Assembly: GCA_032433595.1 (NCBI GenBank)
Contig: JASWJB010000050.1
Span: 62,001-126,000 of the forward strand
From: Conoideocrella luteorostrata
Lineage: Eukaryota; Ascomycota; Sordariomycetes; Hypocreales; Clavicipitaceae
Reading direction: 5' to 3'
DNA: 64,000 bases
Shown here: positions 31,376-43,718 of the stretch, piece after piece
How positions within the stretch are numbered: position 1 is the first letter of the stretch
Layout of the letters: each line of letters starts with the position of its first letter
The notes under the pieces: generated by a model
The model's database searches: none
Told to the model about the DNA's origin: nothing
The model's input: only the letters and a program-made list of their open reading frames with translations
Made by a program: the position numbers and the translations under genes

Positions 31376-32416
31376 ATGTCCGTACCTGGCTCAGAGGTAT
31401 TCAGATTTCCCTATCCTTCTGGAGGGAACGCCGTAAGGAGTAGCCTAGAGAGCGCTACGGCTGCCTTAACGGCAAATATCGACACTGGCTCCCAGGGCAC
31501 GACCTCAACGGATTCAAGGTTTTAGGAAACTCTACAGACCCCGTATGAAGCTGTGTACAAACACAACGAAGCTAGTACTTTCTACGTCGCCCCAGCGTCT
31601 CTAAGAGGTGTTCCTATTGGGAGAGTCGACGAAGAGTCCACATACTGGGAGAATTCGTGGGACTCTTTGGACCAGTTCATAGCACAAGAAAGCGAAGAAA
31701 AGGCGTTAAAGGAACACTACCAGGACCTAAAGAATCGCGGACCACCGGACCTTGCCATACAGAAGAGGGCCAAGTTTCACCAGGATAATATGAGCAAGCA
31801 TATTAAGATTCGTGAGATTTTTGGGGATAACAGCGCTTATCACCCAAATCAGCTCGTTTCTAAACTGCATTCACCCAGAGAAGGGTTTTGCCAAAAGGAG
31901 CTAATGTACCGGGTAGCTTGCAAGATCTCTGATCTCAAGGTCCTAAACAGAACTGGGCATCTGAAAATGGACGCGTGGGACTTTCTTCGCTGGCGTATTA
32001 GCCTCAAGCTGAATGAACATCTCAGCCACGTAGGCGAGAGTGCGCGTGACAACGTCCGAACAACCATTTACAAAATAAGTGATGATGGAATCAACAATAA
32101 TTACAAGGATGACGTCCTGCGCCAGGCTATTTTGCTGTCTGCTCAGCACCAGCATCGTCTGTCCAGCTTCAGGACCTCCGGCAATAAATTTGGTGCACAG
32201 GACGTGCTTAGGGCACAACCGAACAAGCCATTTCACCGTGAACCTCAACGATGCCGTCCAAGAGATGCTCCTATAGCACGGCCGAGCAAAAAACCAGAGG
32301 TGCGGGCGAAGACAGAGGCGCGACAGGAACGTCGCCGTCAACTGGCAGCTCAATCCAGCGAATACCAAGGTGTCAATGCGTTCAGGGCCCAGCAACGGGA
32401 GAGAATGACGCAGTAG
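31376..32416 (+). CDS. Orphan gene, function unknown
   Basis: The frame from the ATG at 31376 is open to 32416 apart from one TAG at 31523-31525. That TAG is the exact end of a phase-0 intron (GTAAGG at 31433 to TTTTAG at 31525), so two exons (31376-31432, 31526-32416) give 315 residues. I recognise no family. The protein is hydrophilic. It has an acidic N-terminal third, a helical middle (YRVACKISDLKVLNRTG, DAWDFLRWRISLKLNEHL) and a very basic C-terminus (RPSKKPEVRAKTEARQERR) compatible with nucleic-acid binding or nuclear targeting. There are no membrane segments or signal peptide. An alternative donor GTATTC near 31396 is also in phase. Confidence 0.6.
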
Positions 32417-32870
32417 AAGGGCTGACGCAATCAATTTTGCTTCAATACACACTTGGACATTGGTTTGGAGCCATTTCTGAGGCTTAGCTTGGCTATATTT
32501 ACCAGATTCTAGGTGGGTCAATTAGCATGGGATCGGCAGGAGATGAATGTTCAGTATTGAAGATATTGTAGTTTGGAATTAAAAATCAGAGTTCTCATCA
32601 TTTCATGGAGCTTCGTTAAATCGTTTGCCATAAGACTTAAGTACTCTCAACACGACAACTCAATCTCATGTTCAGTCACCATAGCTGTTTTGTGGATACG
32701 TTGGATCCAGCCAGTCTAGAAAGCCCAAGCCGAGAGCTTCATGGAATCACGTGATGCTATCGTGGGTCAGCACTGCGGGCTGGATCATTCAATCTGAAGC
32801 AAAATACAAACTCAACGCAGCTCGACATTCTCAATTGCATTGCCAACTCTCTCGACTTGACTGCAACAAA
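32417..32870. other. Intergenic region upstream of COX4
   Basis: This is the promoter region of COX4. I see no repeats or genes. A TCACGTGA core sits near 32748-32755 within ATCACGTGAT, an E-box-like palindrome. Confidence 0.45.
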
Positions 32871-33760
32871 ATGTTCTTGCAACGCTCCGCCGTGTCTGCG
32901 GCCCGCCGCGCCGCTGTTTCCCCTGCCATCGCCCGCTCATTCACCACCTCTTTCATTCGCCGTACGCAAAATTTCCCGCTTTCCGAACACGACGTCTAGC
33001 CGTCCTGCTTCCATTCATTATCGTCTGACACATGCCACAGGTGAAGCTGCCAAGGGCCCTACCACTCCAAATGAGCAGGCTGCTGCTCTCGCGGGCACCA
33101 CGCAAAAGAAGGTTGGCGACTACAAGGTTCTGAACGGTACGTTATCCGTGATTGATCCAATAACCTCGGTTAGGGGTCGAAGCGTACAATTGGAGGTCAA
33201 TTGTAGCAATGAGGCGTCAATTAACGGATTTTGGACTGACATGTCATTCCTCCTGCAGAGATCAAGTCCGATGTAGATTTATTCGGTCCTGGTGCCAAGT
33301 CCGGATCCGTTCCTACCGATCTCGAGCAAGCTACTGGTCTGGAACGTCTGGAAATTCTTGGTAAGATGGAGGGCGTTGATATATTCGACATGCGCCCTCT
33401 TGATGCCAGCCGCAAGGGTACTATGGAGAACCCCATCCTTGTGCGATCTGCTGGCGAGGAGCAGTATGCTGGTTGCACCGGCTACCCTGCCGACTCGCAC
33501 GTTGTTACCTGGCTCGGCGTAAGTTATGCCTCACTATCCGCACTATAAATGCGGGCATTTCTTATTTGACTTGTTCACTAATACACGAAATTATATAGCT
33601 GTCCAAGGACCGCCCGATTGAGCGATGTCCCGAGTGCGGCAGTGTCTACAAGATGGATTATGTTGGCCCTGAGGACGACCATCACGGCCACCACGGTCCC
33701 GAGATTGAGGAGCCCAAGACTTTTGCGGACTTCATCAAACCCGAATACCGATACCAATAA
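32871..33760 (+). CDS. COX4: Cytochrome c oxidase subunit 4 (COX4, animal subunit Vb)
   Basis: Four exons (32871-32961, 33041-33136, 33259-33518, 33599-33760) give 202 residues; introns are 79, 122 and 80 bp. The N-terminal 30 residues (MFLQRSAVSAARRAAVS...) are Arg/Ser/Ala-rich without acids, a typical mitochondrial presequence. The mature part shows LFGPGAKSG, ATGLERLEILGKMEGVD and DSHVVTWLGLSKDRPIERC. The zinc-site cysteines lie in YAGCTGYP and ERCPECGSVYKMDYVG. This peripheral matrix-side subunit is needed to assemble respiratory complex IV. The His-rich insert DDHHGHHG near the C-terminus is common in fungi. Length is somewhat above yeast (155). Confidence 0.94.
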
Positions 33761-34345
33761 ATCAATTCATTTTGTAATTTGTACGGCAGCGGTTGGAGAG
33801 TACACGTGTAGTAAAGTCGACATGCGCTTACTTTAGTTGATAGACGGGGAGGCGAAAGATTCCACATAAGAGGAGCAGCGGCTGTGTAGATTATGGTGAA
33901 ACTATTTCCATTTTTCCTTTTAGAGTCTTTCTGAAAAAGTTGTGTGCGATACCTTCCAAGACTAGCAGGCAGTCAATCATTCGCTAGTGGCGAGAAACAG
34001 CTCGGTCTAATAATGGTGTTTTGTCGGCGACATCTCGCTTCTTGTAGCGCTACGTCTCAAGTCGTACGCTTTTGCACGCTCGTGATTTGCTCGTGAATTC
34101 AATCGCATCCGATGCGGTCATTGTTTGTGGTGATACACATGGCAGCTCGAAACATGTCTGGTGTGACTGTTCAAGATGTCATCCATCATCGTCAATGGTC
34201 GGAGAAGCCGTTGCTTGCTCGCCCATTCACCGGCAGCTTCATGCTGTGCCCCTGTCGCCTCGATTAGACACCTGCGGTAACATACAACTCGGTTGCCAGT
34301 TTGTGGATTCTGGTTGCTATAATGACACAAGACTGCTAGTGTTGC
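33761..34345. other. Convergent intergenic region
   Basis: 3' flanks of COX4 and of the DUF4604 gene. I see no gene, repeat or motif. Confidence 0.5.
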
Positions 34346-34846
34346 TTAATTCTCATCCTCATCAAAGCTGAGCTTGATCTTCTTAGCTTTCTTCTTAGCC
34401 TTCCTCTCAGCTGGTGCCTCTTCCTTTTGATCGCTCATTTTTTTGTCGGCGCCATCTGTATCTTGGCTATCAGCAGCGCCTCCGCCGATGACTTTACCAG
34501 TTTTCCGCTTCCGCGCCCCAATAGAAGACTTGCCCTCAGTCTCAAGCTTCTCCGTCTTTCCCCCTGATCCGGAGCTTACATTGTCATCCTCGCCTCCGTT
34601 TGACTCTGTCTCCTTTACTGTGCCGTCTTTCTCAACCTGGACGTTCACATTGTTCCCATGCTCATCGACCACCAGCGGCGCATCTTCCGCTTCTTCGCTA
34701 CTTGACCGCTTCTTTACGGACCTCCTTTGGGCCGCCAGTAAGGGATCAGGCCCAGAAGCTCCCCCAGCTTGTGCGTGAAGACGTGCCAGGAACGGCGGCA
34801 ATGATGAACTATAAGACAGATTTTTGGAGGTAATCTTCTCGGGCAT
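34346..34846 (-). CDS. DUF4604 family protein
   Basis: A single exon encodes 166 residues. The start at 34846 gives MPEKITSKNLSYSSSLPPFLARL, the signature N-terminus of the DUF4604 family; an upstream in-frame ATG at 34918 would add 24 residues and is less likely. The rest is charged and disordered: Ser/Glu/Gly-rich in the middle, then the basic patch AERKAKKKAKKIKLSF and an acidic end DEDEN. The family is conserved in eukaryotes and of unknown function; nuclear localisation is suggested by the Lys-rich clusters. It is divergent to the GT15 gene. Confidence 0.8.
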   Translation of the reverse strand: MPEKITSKNLSYSSSLPPFLARLHAQAGGASGPDPLLAAQRRSVKKRSSSEEAEDAPLVVDEHGNNVNVQVEKDGTVKETESNGGEDDNVSSGSGGKTEKLETEGKSSIGARKRKTGKVIGGGAADSQDTDGADKKMSDQKEEAPAERKAKKKAKKIKLSFDEDEN

Positions 34847-36099
34847 GGTGATTGAGTCGATGGTGGTGACCAAAAGACTCTTGCGACTTTTGCGACTTTC
34901 TCGGTTACCAACAACCATATGTTGTCACAGTACAATCGTTTTTGAAATGAACAAATGGTTTGGCCTATCCTAATGTCCTTTGCTTTCGCTCGACAGTTGA
35001 CACGCAAATAATGAGCATGAAAGCCATGTGATGGAATAACGTCCTCAGTGCGGAGTACTAATGCGAATTACAAGGTAAGAGATATCGAACGACGAAGAGC
35101 CTGACGGGTATTTAAATAATCCGACCTGGTGCGCGCTACCTAGCCACCTAGCCTTTCCCCTGGAGGAACAAGTGGATTTGGATTGCTAATGCAAACAAGC
35201 CAGACAAAAAAGGAGACTGAGACAAAAAAGAAAAGGTTTTGGATGGTTTACGCGACAGTGATTGGCTGGGAATAGACGTGGATCTGTCCTTGGCCGTTTC
35301 CTGAGGTGGTCACTGGCCATTATGGCATCCTGGCCGCTCTACGCCCCGGAGAGGGACCGCACGGAGTTAAAGCTTGCTCGTATTCTGCTAGATTGAATGG
35401 GTCCCTCCGCCACTGCGGAAAGAAAGTTTGACCAGCCCAATAAAGCCGCTATCGAGCCGCCATTTTCTAGCGTAAGAGCCAAGTCGTACGGAGCAGCTGC
35501 AGCCCCAACAGGCTGTCGCCTTCTCTCCTGACCCAGGCCCTGGCTGACGTCTGATCCATCGTCCTTCTGCTTCGCACCGGATTGATCTTTTCCATCCAGT
35601 CTCGACGCTGCCACGCAACGCTGTGCATTAATAATACTCAGTGTGCGCCGTGGCATTCGTTGTCCTGCAGCAGCTCACTTTAGTCTGCCGCGTCGACTTA
35701 ACGCGTTAGACCGTTCATAAAAAGCGATTTGACCACCTATCATTGTCAGCCATCTCTTAGGTCCGACAGTCCTCGTCACTCGTTCACCTGCGGTTCAATC
35801 TCGGTCCTCTCTTCGACATCGGTCACCGTTCTTGTAATTGCGAAGCATTTGGGTCGAAAGATAGACTTCTCAGCGGCGTTCTATCTTCCTCGGTTTTCGC
35901 TCGATTTGGGCGCTGGATAGTCACACCAACCCCCCCTGGATCCTGAACACGACTCGTCAACACAACACTCGATAACCGCAATCATCCTTGCGACGAGAGT
36001 CTCGCTTCGACTTCCGGGTCTACCGGTATCGCTCTCCTCCAGGTAACGCCTGATTCATACAAGTTATTCTGCCGCAGGGGGCAGGTTATACTCTTCGTC
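34847..36099. other. Divergent intergenic region between the DUF4604 and GT15 genes
   Basis: The region probably holds both promoters and a long GT15 leader. Motif variants GCGGAGTACT (about 35043) and TACGGAGC (about 35484) occur. A 105-codon minus-strand frame at 35339-35656 has no recognisable features and contains one motif copy, so I do not call it a gene. Confidence 0.5.
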
Positions 36100-37852
36100 A
36101 TGGATTTGTTTCGGAGGGCCTCGAGGATGGTTCCATCGCCAAAGCTACAGCTTCCTGCTCACGACGAGAAGAGGGGGTCTACAAAGCGACAAACGCTAGC
36201 GTCGCGGCTGGCGTTTTTCCGCCGGCCTCTGCGACTACGAGGCAACTCGACTGTGTCTGTGCCTTTAGGCGTGGTCCTTATTTTCCCCTTAATCGTAGTC
36301 GTACTAATCCTGGTTCTATTCGTTCGCCATCCCAGCTCCCCTGGCAGGATTCTGATGCCTGCCGGAGCACCTCCTGCTATTCGGTAAGATCAACTTGCAT
36401 TCAACTGGCTGCAACTGGACTGACCACTGTATTCAATGCAGCAAAATCAGTGAGAAACACGACAAGGTGTTTGTCACCGGTTGTTTGGAACCAGATACCA
36501 GCCAGCCTCGCGCGAACGCTACGCTTGTCGTTTTGGCTAGAAACAAGGAACTAGACGGTGTTATCCAGTCCATCAAGTCTATGGAGCGCCACTTCAACAG
36601 ATGGTACCACTACCCGTACACTTTTCTCAATGACGGCGAATTCGACGAGAACTTCAAGGAAACCGTCCGTAACCACACTTCCGCCCCCGTCGAGTTTGGC
36701 AGAGTTGGTCCGGACATGTGGGGTTTCCCTGATTGGGCTGACCCCAAAGTTGCTAAGGAAGGCATTGCGAAGCAAGGAGATGCCGCCGTGATGTACGGTG
36801 GACTTGAGAGCTATCACTTTATGTGTCGGTTTTACTCAGGGTTTGTTTCTCTCTTGGTCCCTGTGAGGCTTTGTTTGCGAGTGGCTGATCTGATCCTATC
36901 ACAGCTTTTTCTACAACCACCCACTTCTACTAAAGTACGAATGGTACTGGCGAGTCGAGCCTGAGATCACCTACTTTTGTGATATGACATAGTATGTTTG
37001 AAGTCTAGGTAACTGTTTCTAATGTCAAGTTACTGACTGGGTGATTAGTGATCCTTTCCTGAAAATGATCGAAGCCAACAAAACATACGGTTTTACCATT
37101 GCGGTCAAGGAGCTTCGCGAGACCGTGCCGAACATCTTCCGATATGCTTCCGCTTACAAACGACTCAATAACCTTACCTCTCAGGGCTTGTGGGAAATGT
37201 TTGTTGAGCCCAAGAGTCCAGAGGAAGAGAAAAAGGAACAGCTGCCTGATGAAATCCTACAGAATGACCCGGCCAACAATGAACCCCCAAAGATTAGCCC
37301 CGACGAGATGGAAGGCGAGAAGTACAACATGTGTCATTTCTGGTCAAACTTTGAAATTGCAAGGCTCAGTTGGTTCAGGAGCAAGGAGTACAATGACTTC
37401 TTTCAGATGATGGACCGCAGCGGTGGATTCTGGATGGAGCGAGTACGTCTAATCCTTTTTGTTTTGTGATTTTTGACAATTCCGCATTGTGCATTAACAC
37501 TGTTTATTATTAGTGGGGCGATGCTCCTATCCATTCACTTGCCGCCGGCGCTCTCTTAGGAGTCAAAGACATTCACTACTTCCGCGACATCGGTTACAGG
37601 CACACCACTATTCAACATTGTCCAGCCAATGCGCCTTCTCGCCAGCTGCCCCGTACGCCATACCTTGAGAAGACAACACTTGATGAAAAGAAGCGGATAG
37701 AAGAGGACAAGTACTGGGAGAATTGGGATGAAGTGAAAGAAAATGGTGTAGGCTGCCGTTGCCGCTGTGATACCGACATTGACGACGTTGAGGGCAAGGA
37801 GGGTTCATGCATGCCCGAATGGGTGGATGTTGCTGGTGGCTGGGCACCTTAA
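36100..37852 (+). CDS. Alpha-1,2-mannosyltransferase, GT15 (KRE2/MNT1 family)
   Basis: Five exons (36100-36383, 36442-36840, 36905-36991, 37049-37442, 37514-37852) give 500 residues; introns are 57-71 bp. It has type II Golgi topology: a basic cytosolic tail, a transmembrane segment at about residues 54-75, then a lumenal catalytic domain. GT15 blocks visible are ANATLVVLARNKELDGV, RHFNRWYHYPYTFLNDGEF, YEWYWRVEPEITYFCDMTYDPF, WSNFEIARLSWFRS and GGFWMERWGDAPIHSLA. The enzyme adds alpha-1,2-mannose from GDP-mannose to O- and N-glycans of secreted and wall proteins. A Glu/Pro-rich insert (KSPEEEKKEQLPDEILQNDP) distinguishes it from yeast Kre2. The C-terminus carries a CRCRC cysteine cluster. Confidence 0.94.
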
Positions 37853-38787
37853 ACGGGAGTTGGCTCCGTGTCGTGAATCTGTTAGAGTATCGGTGCTCAA
37901 ATTTCCCTTGCAAACGACACCGAGTCAGCCCACAAGATGACGTCCTAGGCCGTGGCCGTCCAGCTCCGACCTGTGAGAAAACCGGAATGCATTGGATCAC
38001 AGTTCCGAATATCGAACAAGTTTATGCGGTGTACAACTGACCCAGTCGAGTTGCAGGCCAAAACGATATCGGCAACATCTATGACAGCGAAATCATTGGA
38101 CGGCGAAAAGTAAAGAAGATGAAACGGCGTTTTGATTTATATTAACAGCGGCGCAGAGGAGATTTGGGGCCAGCATTATTTCAATCATGAAATAGGATGG
38201 GATGCTACAGACATGTGGTGGGTGTATTCTACGCCATCAAGTTCAATGAATGGTACGCAATAAGCTTCATACCTGGTCACCAGCACTTAGAGATGGAGCA
38301 TGCATCTGTAATCTACAAGCGCGAGACATGAGTTGTCGTATTATACAGAGATAGGTCAAGGACTTTTGGACACGTCAGATTAGCGAACAGTTTTTACTAA
38401 TAACTGAGCTTGGTTTATTATTATTATTTTGTTGTACCAAAAAAAAAAAATCTTCTTCTTAATTTTCTCTTTTATTTTCGTGAACACACAATGCAGGTGT
38501 GTAGTGTTGCAGTTAAGAAAGACACAAAATGGATTGCAGGTGTTTATTTGAGGGCAATCATTGAATTGGACGCAGACACACAAACATTAGTTAGGTTGTC
38601 GCCGTAACTATTAAGAAGATGAGAAACGCCGCCAACTCTAGACCCACCACCACCTGCTACCTCAGGCAACACCGATCTACCGTGGAGCGCTACTTGCTTT
38701 TGGGGCCGGACCATCCAAAAAAATCAGGAGCCCATCCAGACTAATTCCTGACAGTCAACGTTTAACCATCATCTCAATTGCGCCGCC
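37853..38787. other. Intergenic region, AT-rich in part
   Basis: A low-complexity AT tract (TTATTATTATTTTG, then an A12 run and CTT repeats) spans about 38415-38475. I see no gene. Confidence 0.5.
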
Positions 38788-39769
38788 ATGTCTCCTCGGC
38801 TGTTACCGCCCAGCACGTCAATTTGCTGCAGGGCCACTTCCACTGCATCTGCCAGCTCTTTGACGGCTTGTTTGGCCGGGCTGACCATTCAGCAGACTCG
38901 CCACGCATCTATTCTTGGCAGCCTGGCCAACAACAAGGGTGCTATTCACATCAAGAAGCGAGTCGGTCGAGGCCCTTCTTCTGGTCACGGAAAGACATCT
39001 GGCAGAGGTCACAAGGGTCAAGGACAACATGGAAAGGTGAATGCTTGGTTTCAGGGTGGTCAGACGCCGCTGATTGTCAAGCATGGCCGAAGCGGCTTTA
39101 CAAATTTGTAAGAGAGAAACTGTCTAGTGAACACACCTTTTAAAAGGAAGGATAAGAAGAAGAAAAGGTTGCAGCTAACTAGGAGGTGACTATACTAGCC
39201 GCGCCCCGAAGATGTCCGAAGTAAACTTGGATCAGATCCAAGAATGGATTAATCAAGGACGACTCGATCCCACAAAGCAAATCACACCCAAGGAGCTCAT
39301 CCAGAGCAGGCTGGTTGGCAGCGTCAAAGATGGCATCAAGATTCTCTCCCGTGGATCCGACTCTTTGCAACAGCCCATCAATGTTTTGGTTTCGCGAGCC
39401 TCGGCCGGAGCAATCGCAGCTATCGAAGCTGCCGGTGGCAAAATCGTCACGAGATACTACACAAAGCTGTCAATTCAGCGGTTGCTGACTGGAGAGTCAG
39501 TCAACACGGATAATCCACTTCCAGTTGGCAAGGAGCATGTCGAACCAATCCTTGCGGAGGCAAAAATGGCGCCGTTCCGATACAGACTTCCCGACCCAAC
39601 TAGCCGCCACGATATTGAGTACTACCGAGACCCGGCTCACAGGGGCTACCTAAGCCATCAGCTGACTCCTGGGCAATCTCCATCTTTGTACTTTAAGGTT
39701 CCGGGGGAGAAGAAGATTAAGAGTGCAGCAAAGGCGGAGAAGAAGGTCACTGAGGAGACTCTGTGGTGA
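38788..39769 (+). CDS. MRPL10: Mitochondrial large-subunit ribosomal protein uL15m
   Basis: Two exons (38788-39107, 39199-39769) with a 91-bp GTAAGA...TAG intron give 296 residues. The first 40 residues are Ser/Thr/Arg-rich and look like a mitochondrial presequence (ending near [10 protein letters not shown]). The uL15 hallmark follows: [20 protein letters not shown] and [15 protein letters not shown] linker with [17 protein letters not shown] and the C-terminal [22 protein letters not shown] RNA-binding segment (here VSRASAG...) come next. A fungal mitochondrial extension of about 110 residues (from KLSIQRLL onward) completes it. The protein sits in the mitochondrial 54S subunit. Confidence 0.93.
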
Positions 39770-40651
39770 GGTATGGACAACTGGGGCTGGCGCTTTGTAC
39801 GACTACTGTTATGGCACAATATGTTTTTGAACGTCACTGTATCTCTCAGACTAAATGGAAAGTCATAAGCACATTGAAGGATTATTCTCGCACGTGGAAC
39901 ATGTTCTTGGGTAGTTACGGAATGATCGAGTGAGCCTCTACCGGCGGTGTTTTAACCGACTATGGTATGCTGAGATGTTCGCATGACAGCTGCGGGCAAG
40001 TTCACAGTCAATCACAAAAAAAAACAGGCCGCAGGGCTTTAGGTTATGCATCTCTCGCGCGGTTCGCTTGGAAGCTCTATAACTAGTACATAATTACAGT
40101 GGGCGTGTAGCACGTTACTCCCCAGCTGTTGCACAACTTTAGTGGCTCCCCACCCGTTTCTCCACCAACTTAGCAGCCTAAGAAGGCGCGACGGCAGCGG
40201 CAGCGGCAGCGGAGCCTCGCAACTCGCAATAGCTGGATGACAGGCGCGAGCTGACAGCATGACTTCACACTTCACGGGCTCATCAACCTCCTACTCCTCC
40301 CAATTGCGGTGCAATATATCCTATTGTTATTGCGTCGTGCATATTCGCCATCTGCTTTCTCGATTTTTTCTCGCTCGTGGGTTCCCCTCGCCGCCTCTGC
40401 AGGCTTCCCCTCAGCTGGTCCGTCATTTCATCCGAGCTTCTCTTTGCGGTTCGGTCCATTACGAGTCGTTGACGACGACGACGCTCGTAGTCCCGCTCCA
40501 GGTCCTCAGTCAGCTCCAGCTTCGGCATCAGCTTGCGAGCGATAGCTGCGCACCGCGTCCCGCTCTGCAGTCGAGATCGCAACTTTACTCTCTCCCTATT
40601 ACGAACGAGAATTGAACTAGCGAGACGTTTTCTTTTGGCAAATCGCCCGTC
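39770..40651. other. Intergenic region and MVP1 leader
   Basis: A (CAGCGG)n hexamer tract lies at about 40193-40212 and an A-run near 40016. C/T-rich sequence precedes the MVP1 ATG. Short open frames here lack conserved features. Confidence 0.5.
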
Positions 40652-41876
40652 ATGTCTCTGTTCGGAACCTCTCCCAAGGACAATGACGCTCAGCCCACGA
40701 CACCAAGCCGCCAATCTAGAGGGCGAGCTGGCGCCGGCGGTGGACTATTCGATGAACCCTCTCACAAATCGTCTTCCAACAGCCTGTTCGACGACGGCAA
40801 TGCCGTTGAGGATAGCTCCCCGTCTCCCTGGGACATGCCCACGCCAAGGAAGAAACAAGGTCGCGCCGAGATGATACGGAATCTGCTGCCCGCATCGGAT
40901 GTTCCCGAAAGCTACATCGAGGCCTTTGATGCCATTGTCCGCGAGGATGGTAGCTCCGGCCGCGTCACTGCCGGCGGGGTTGCAAAACTCTTTGCCAATG
41001 CACGTCTCGGTCCTGAGGCTCAGACTCGTATTATGTCGCTTGTCGCACCTGGAGACGGGTCTGAGGCTTCCCTTGGGCGGAACGAGTTCAACGTCTTGCT
41101 GGCCTTGGTGGGCCTCGCGCAAGAAGGAGACATTATCAGTCTTGATGGTGTAGATGAAAGACGACGAAGTAGGTGATTTCTTCTCATTTGTTCACCACCC
41201 CTTGATGCATCATTCCCGTGATTGCGAGCACCTTGGTTTCCTGCGAGACTAGTCGGTGTTTGGGTGGTTCTGCCTTTTCACTGTGCTGCTGTCCCCGAAC
41301 AATAACATGCATTCAGCACCTATATTGTGACGAGCTAATAGCTTGGTCTGAAATGGGCCAAGTAATAGCTACACGATTGATTGATTGGCTACTCGCCTGA
41401 CATATCGTTATCGCATCTAATTCCCCTGTCACATTGGTGGGGGCAATGCAGCTAATTTATCATCTTTTGCTTCCCACTTAGACATCCCTCAACCGAAGCT
41501 CCAAGGTCTCACCGCCGAGCCAGTGCTCCCCCCCGTTGCCGAGCTCGCCGCGAAGCCGCCCCAGACGCCGAGTGACAGCCAGGTTCATGCCGAGACCCAA
41601 GCACAGCAGCAGAAGCAACAGAGCCGGGCACCAATTCCGCCTCCACCATCGCAGCCCAAGCTACTCCGTCCTGCTGCCATGGACGATCCAGAGGAAGACC
41701 CCTGGAACTCTCCCGAGATTCATAAAGGCCATGACCACTCCAAGCTGAATGGTGTCAACAGTCATGCCGTCTCCAGTGGGCAAAGCAGTACTAGCTTCCA
41801 CGCATCGCCTTCGACAAATATTGCGGACCAGAGCTTGAGCCAGTATGCATCAGCAGATCCAATCTCCTCTTCAAGT

Positions 41877-41912
<36 letters not shown>

Positions 41913-43351
41913 AGGCCGGGTAGCGACATTATGCAAGGACATGGCGGCGGCTGGGGTTACTTTGGAAGTACCACCAATACTGCGAGTGGTGTCAGTGGAG
42001 GGTTCAACGACACTACTCCCGGTATCGTGCCGCGCGCACCAAACCCGTTCGGGGGAGATGGTGGTGGCATCGATCGAGCCTCAGACCGAGATCCTCCTAC
42101 TACAACTGTTCAGGGTACCAACGGTCGAACCGGCTCGAGTCTTGAAGAGAGCATCGTTGTCACTTTGATGCCCAGCAAGGAAGGAATGTTCATGTTCCAG
42201 CACCACAACTATGAGGTCTCAAGTCAGCGGCGGGGAAGCAAGGTGATTCGCAGATACAGCGACTTTGTCTGGCTTCTCGATTGTCTGCACAAGAGATATC
42301 CTTTCCGAGTGCTGCCTCTATTACCACCGAAGAGGGTTGCCGTGAACGGTAACCATTTGTCCAACGATGGATCCTTTATTGAGAAGCGAAGACGAGGGCT
42401 GGCTAGATTCTTAAACGCCCTCGTGCGACATCCAGTTTTGAGTCAGGAACAGTTGGTGGTTATGTTCCTCACTGTTCCAACTGAACTCGCTGTGTGGCGG
42501 AAACAGGCAACAATCTCTGTGCAAGATGAGTTCACTGACAAGGCTTTGCCTCCAGGTCTTGAAGACTCTCTGTCACCAGTCCTTGAGGACCTATTCTCCC
42601 GTACACGAGCTGGTGTCCGTCGCTCAGCTGAGCTTTACATCAATGTTTCCAGTGTAATGGACCGCTTAGTGAAGCGAACAGAAGGAGTGGCAGCTGACCA
42701 TGCCCGGATCGCAATGTCTCTGACGTCACTTACGGAAACTTCTGCAGATACTTATGCCACCGATACGAACGAGATCCCGTTACTCAACGACGGCTTGACC
42801 GCAATGAGCACTCATTTGAAAACCTACCAAACTCTCCTCGAGGATGAGAGCCGCGCGTGGGATGAGGGCGTGCTAGAAGATCTAAAGCGCCAGCGGGATT
42901 CACTCGTCAGTGTTCGAGAGCTATTTGACCGCAGGGAGAAGCTCGACAAGGACAATATTCCGTATCTTGAGAGGCGGATACAGACCAATGAGACCAAGCT
43001 AGCCGGCTTGCGATCGAAGCCAGACGGTTTAGCCAAGCCTAGTGAGATTGAGAAGGTGGCAGAATCTATCATCAAGGTAAGTCGCGGTTCAGCCCGCATT
43101 ATGTGTCCTAGCTAAATCGATTCTGACCGCATTTAATTCAGGACAAAGAATCCATCGTCCAACAGCATAATCGGTCCATTTTTGTCAAGGAATGCATTCG
43201 AGACGAACTTATCACTTTCCAGAACACCCAGTACCACATCAGTCGGTGGAACCAAGACTGGGCTGGCGAGCGGGTCAAGTATGCCGAGATGTTGGCAGAT
43301 AATTGGCGACGGCTGCTAGATGAGCTGGAGGGTATGCCCCTTGGAGACTAA
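40652..43351 (+). CDS. MVP1: Sorting nexin MVP1 (PX-BAR)
   Basis: Three exons (40652-41168, 41482-43076, 43142-43351) give 773 residues. Intron 1 is unusually long (313 bp), intron 2 is 65 bp; the first junction reads DERRRNIPQPKL. The N-terminus is disordered, with an EH-like stretch at about 80-165 (ESYIEAFDAIVREDGSSGRV). A Gln/Pro-rich segment and a poly-Gly run at about 306-316 precede the PX domain (about 395-505), with the phosphoinositide-binding RRYSDF at 429-434 and PLLPPKR. A C-terminal BAR domain follows. Mvp1 binds PI3P and retrieves cargo from endosomes together with or parallel to retromer. Length is above yeast Mvp1 (511) owing to the N-terminal extension. Confidence 0.92.
41880..41912 (+). 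repeat. (GGC)n poly-Gly tract in MVP1
   Basis: Eleven GGC units encode Gly within the disordered linker of MVP1. The pure codon use suggests slippage-prone length variation. Confidence 0.85.
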
Positions 43352-43718
43352 TGCACACTGCTATACCGTGGTTGGTGGTGCAGACCTATTTCTTTTATAT
43401 CATTGAAGCTTCTGTACCCGTTATGTTCAATATCGAGTTATTCAAAGAGGAAGTTGACAAGCAAGAGCATTGTAGATATGTATACTTTGGGACGAAGAGC
43501 ACCATGAGACAGACAGATGAGAGAGAGAGACTGAAGGCACGAATACCCTTTGTTGTCTGTGACCAATAACAATGTTTTCGGTAGCACATTCACACACCGC
43601 GCACACCAAAATAGCAAGCCCTTTAACTTGTGTTTTTTCAGTTAGTTGTTCAGAAATTGATACAATTCCCCCCCCTAGAAAGATTATATAGCCTCTCTCT
43701 AATTACATCACACACTTC
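43352..43718. other. Convergent intergenic region
   Basis: 3' ends of MVP1 and the dehydratase gene. A short GA-rich tract lies near 43520-43532. I see no gene. Confidence 0.5.

Noticed and set aside
31523..31525. Stop-codon readthrough or a pseudogene in the orphan gene
   Set aside because: A GTAAGG...TTTTAG intron in phase 0 removes the TAG exactly, which is simpler than readthrough or decay.
35339..35656. 105-codon minus-strand frame with an Arg-rich N-terminus
   Set aside because: No conserved block or intron evidence; it contains a TACGGAGC motif copy and lies in a divergent promoter region.
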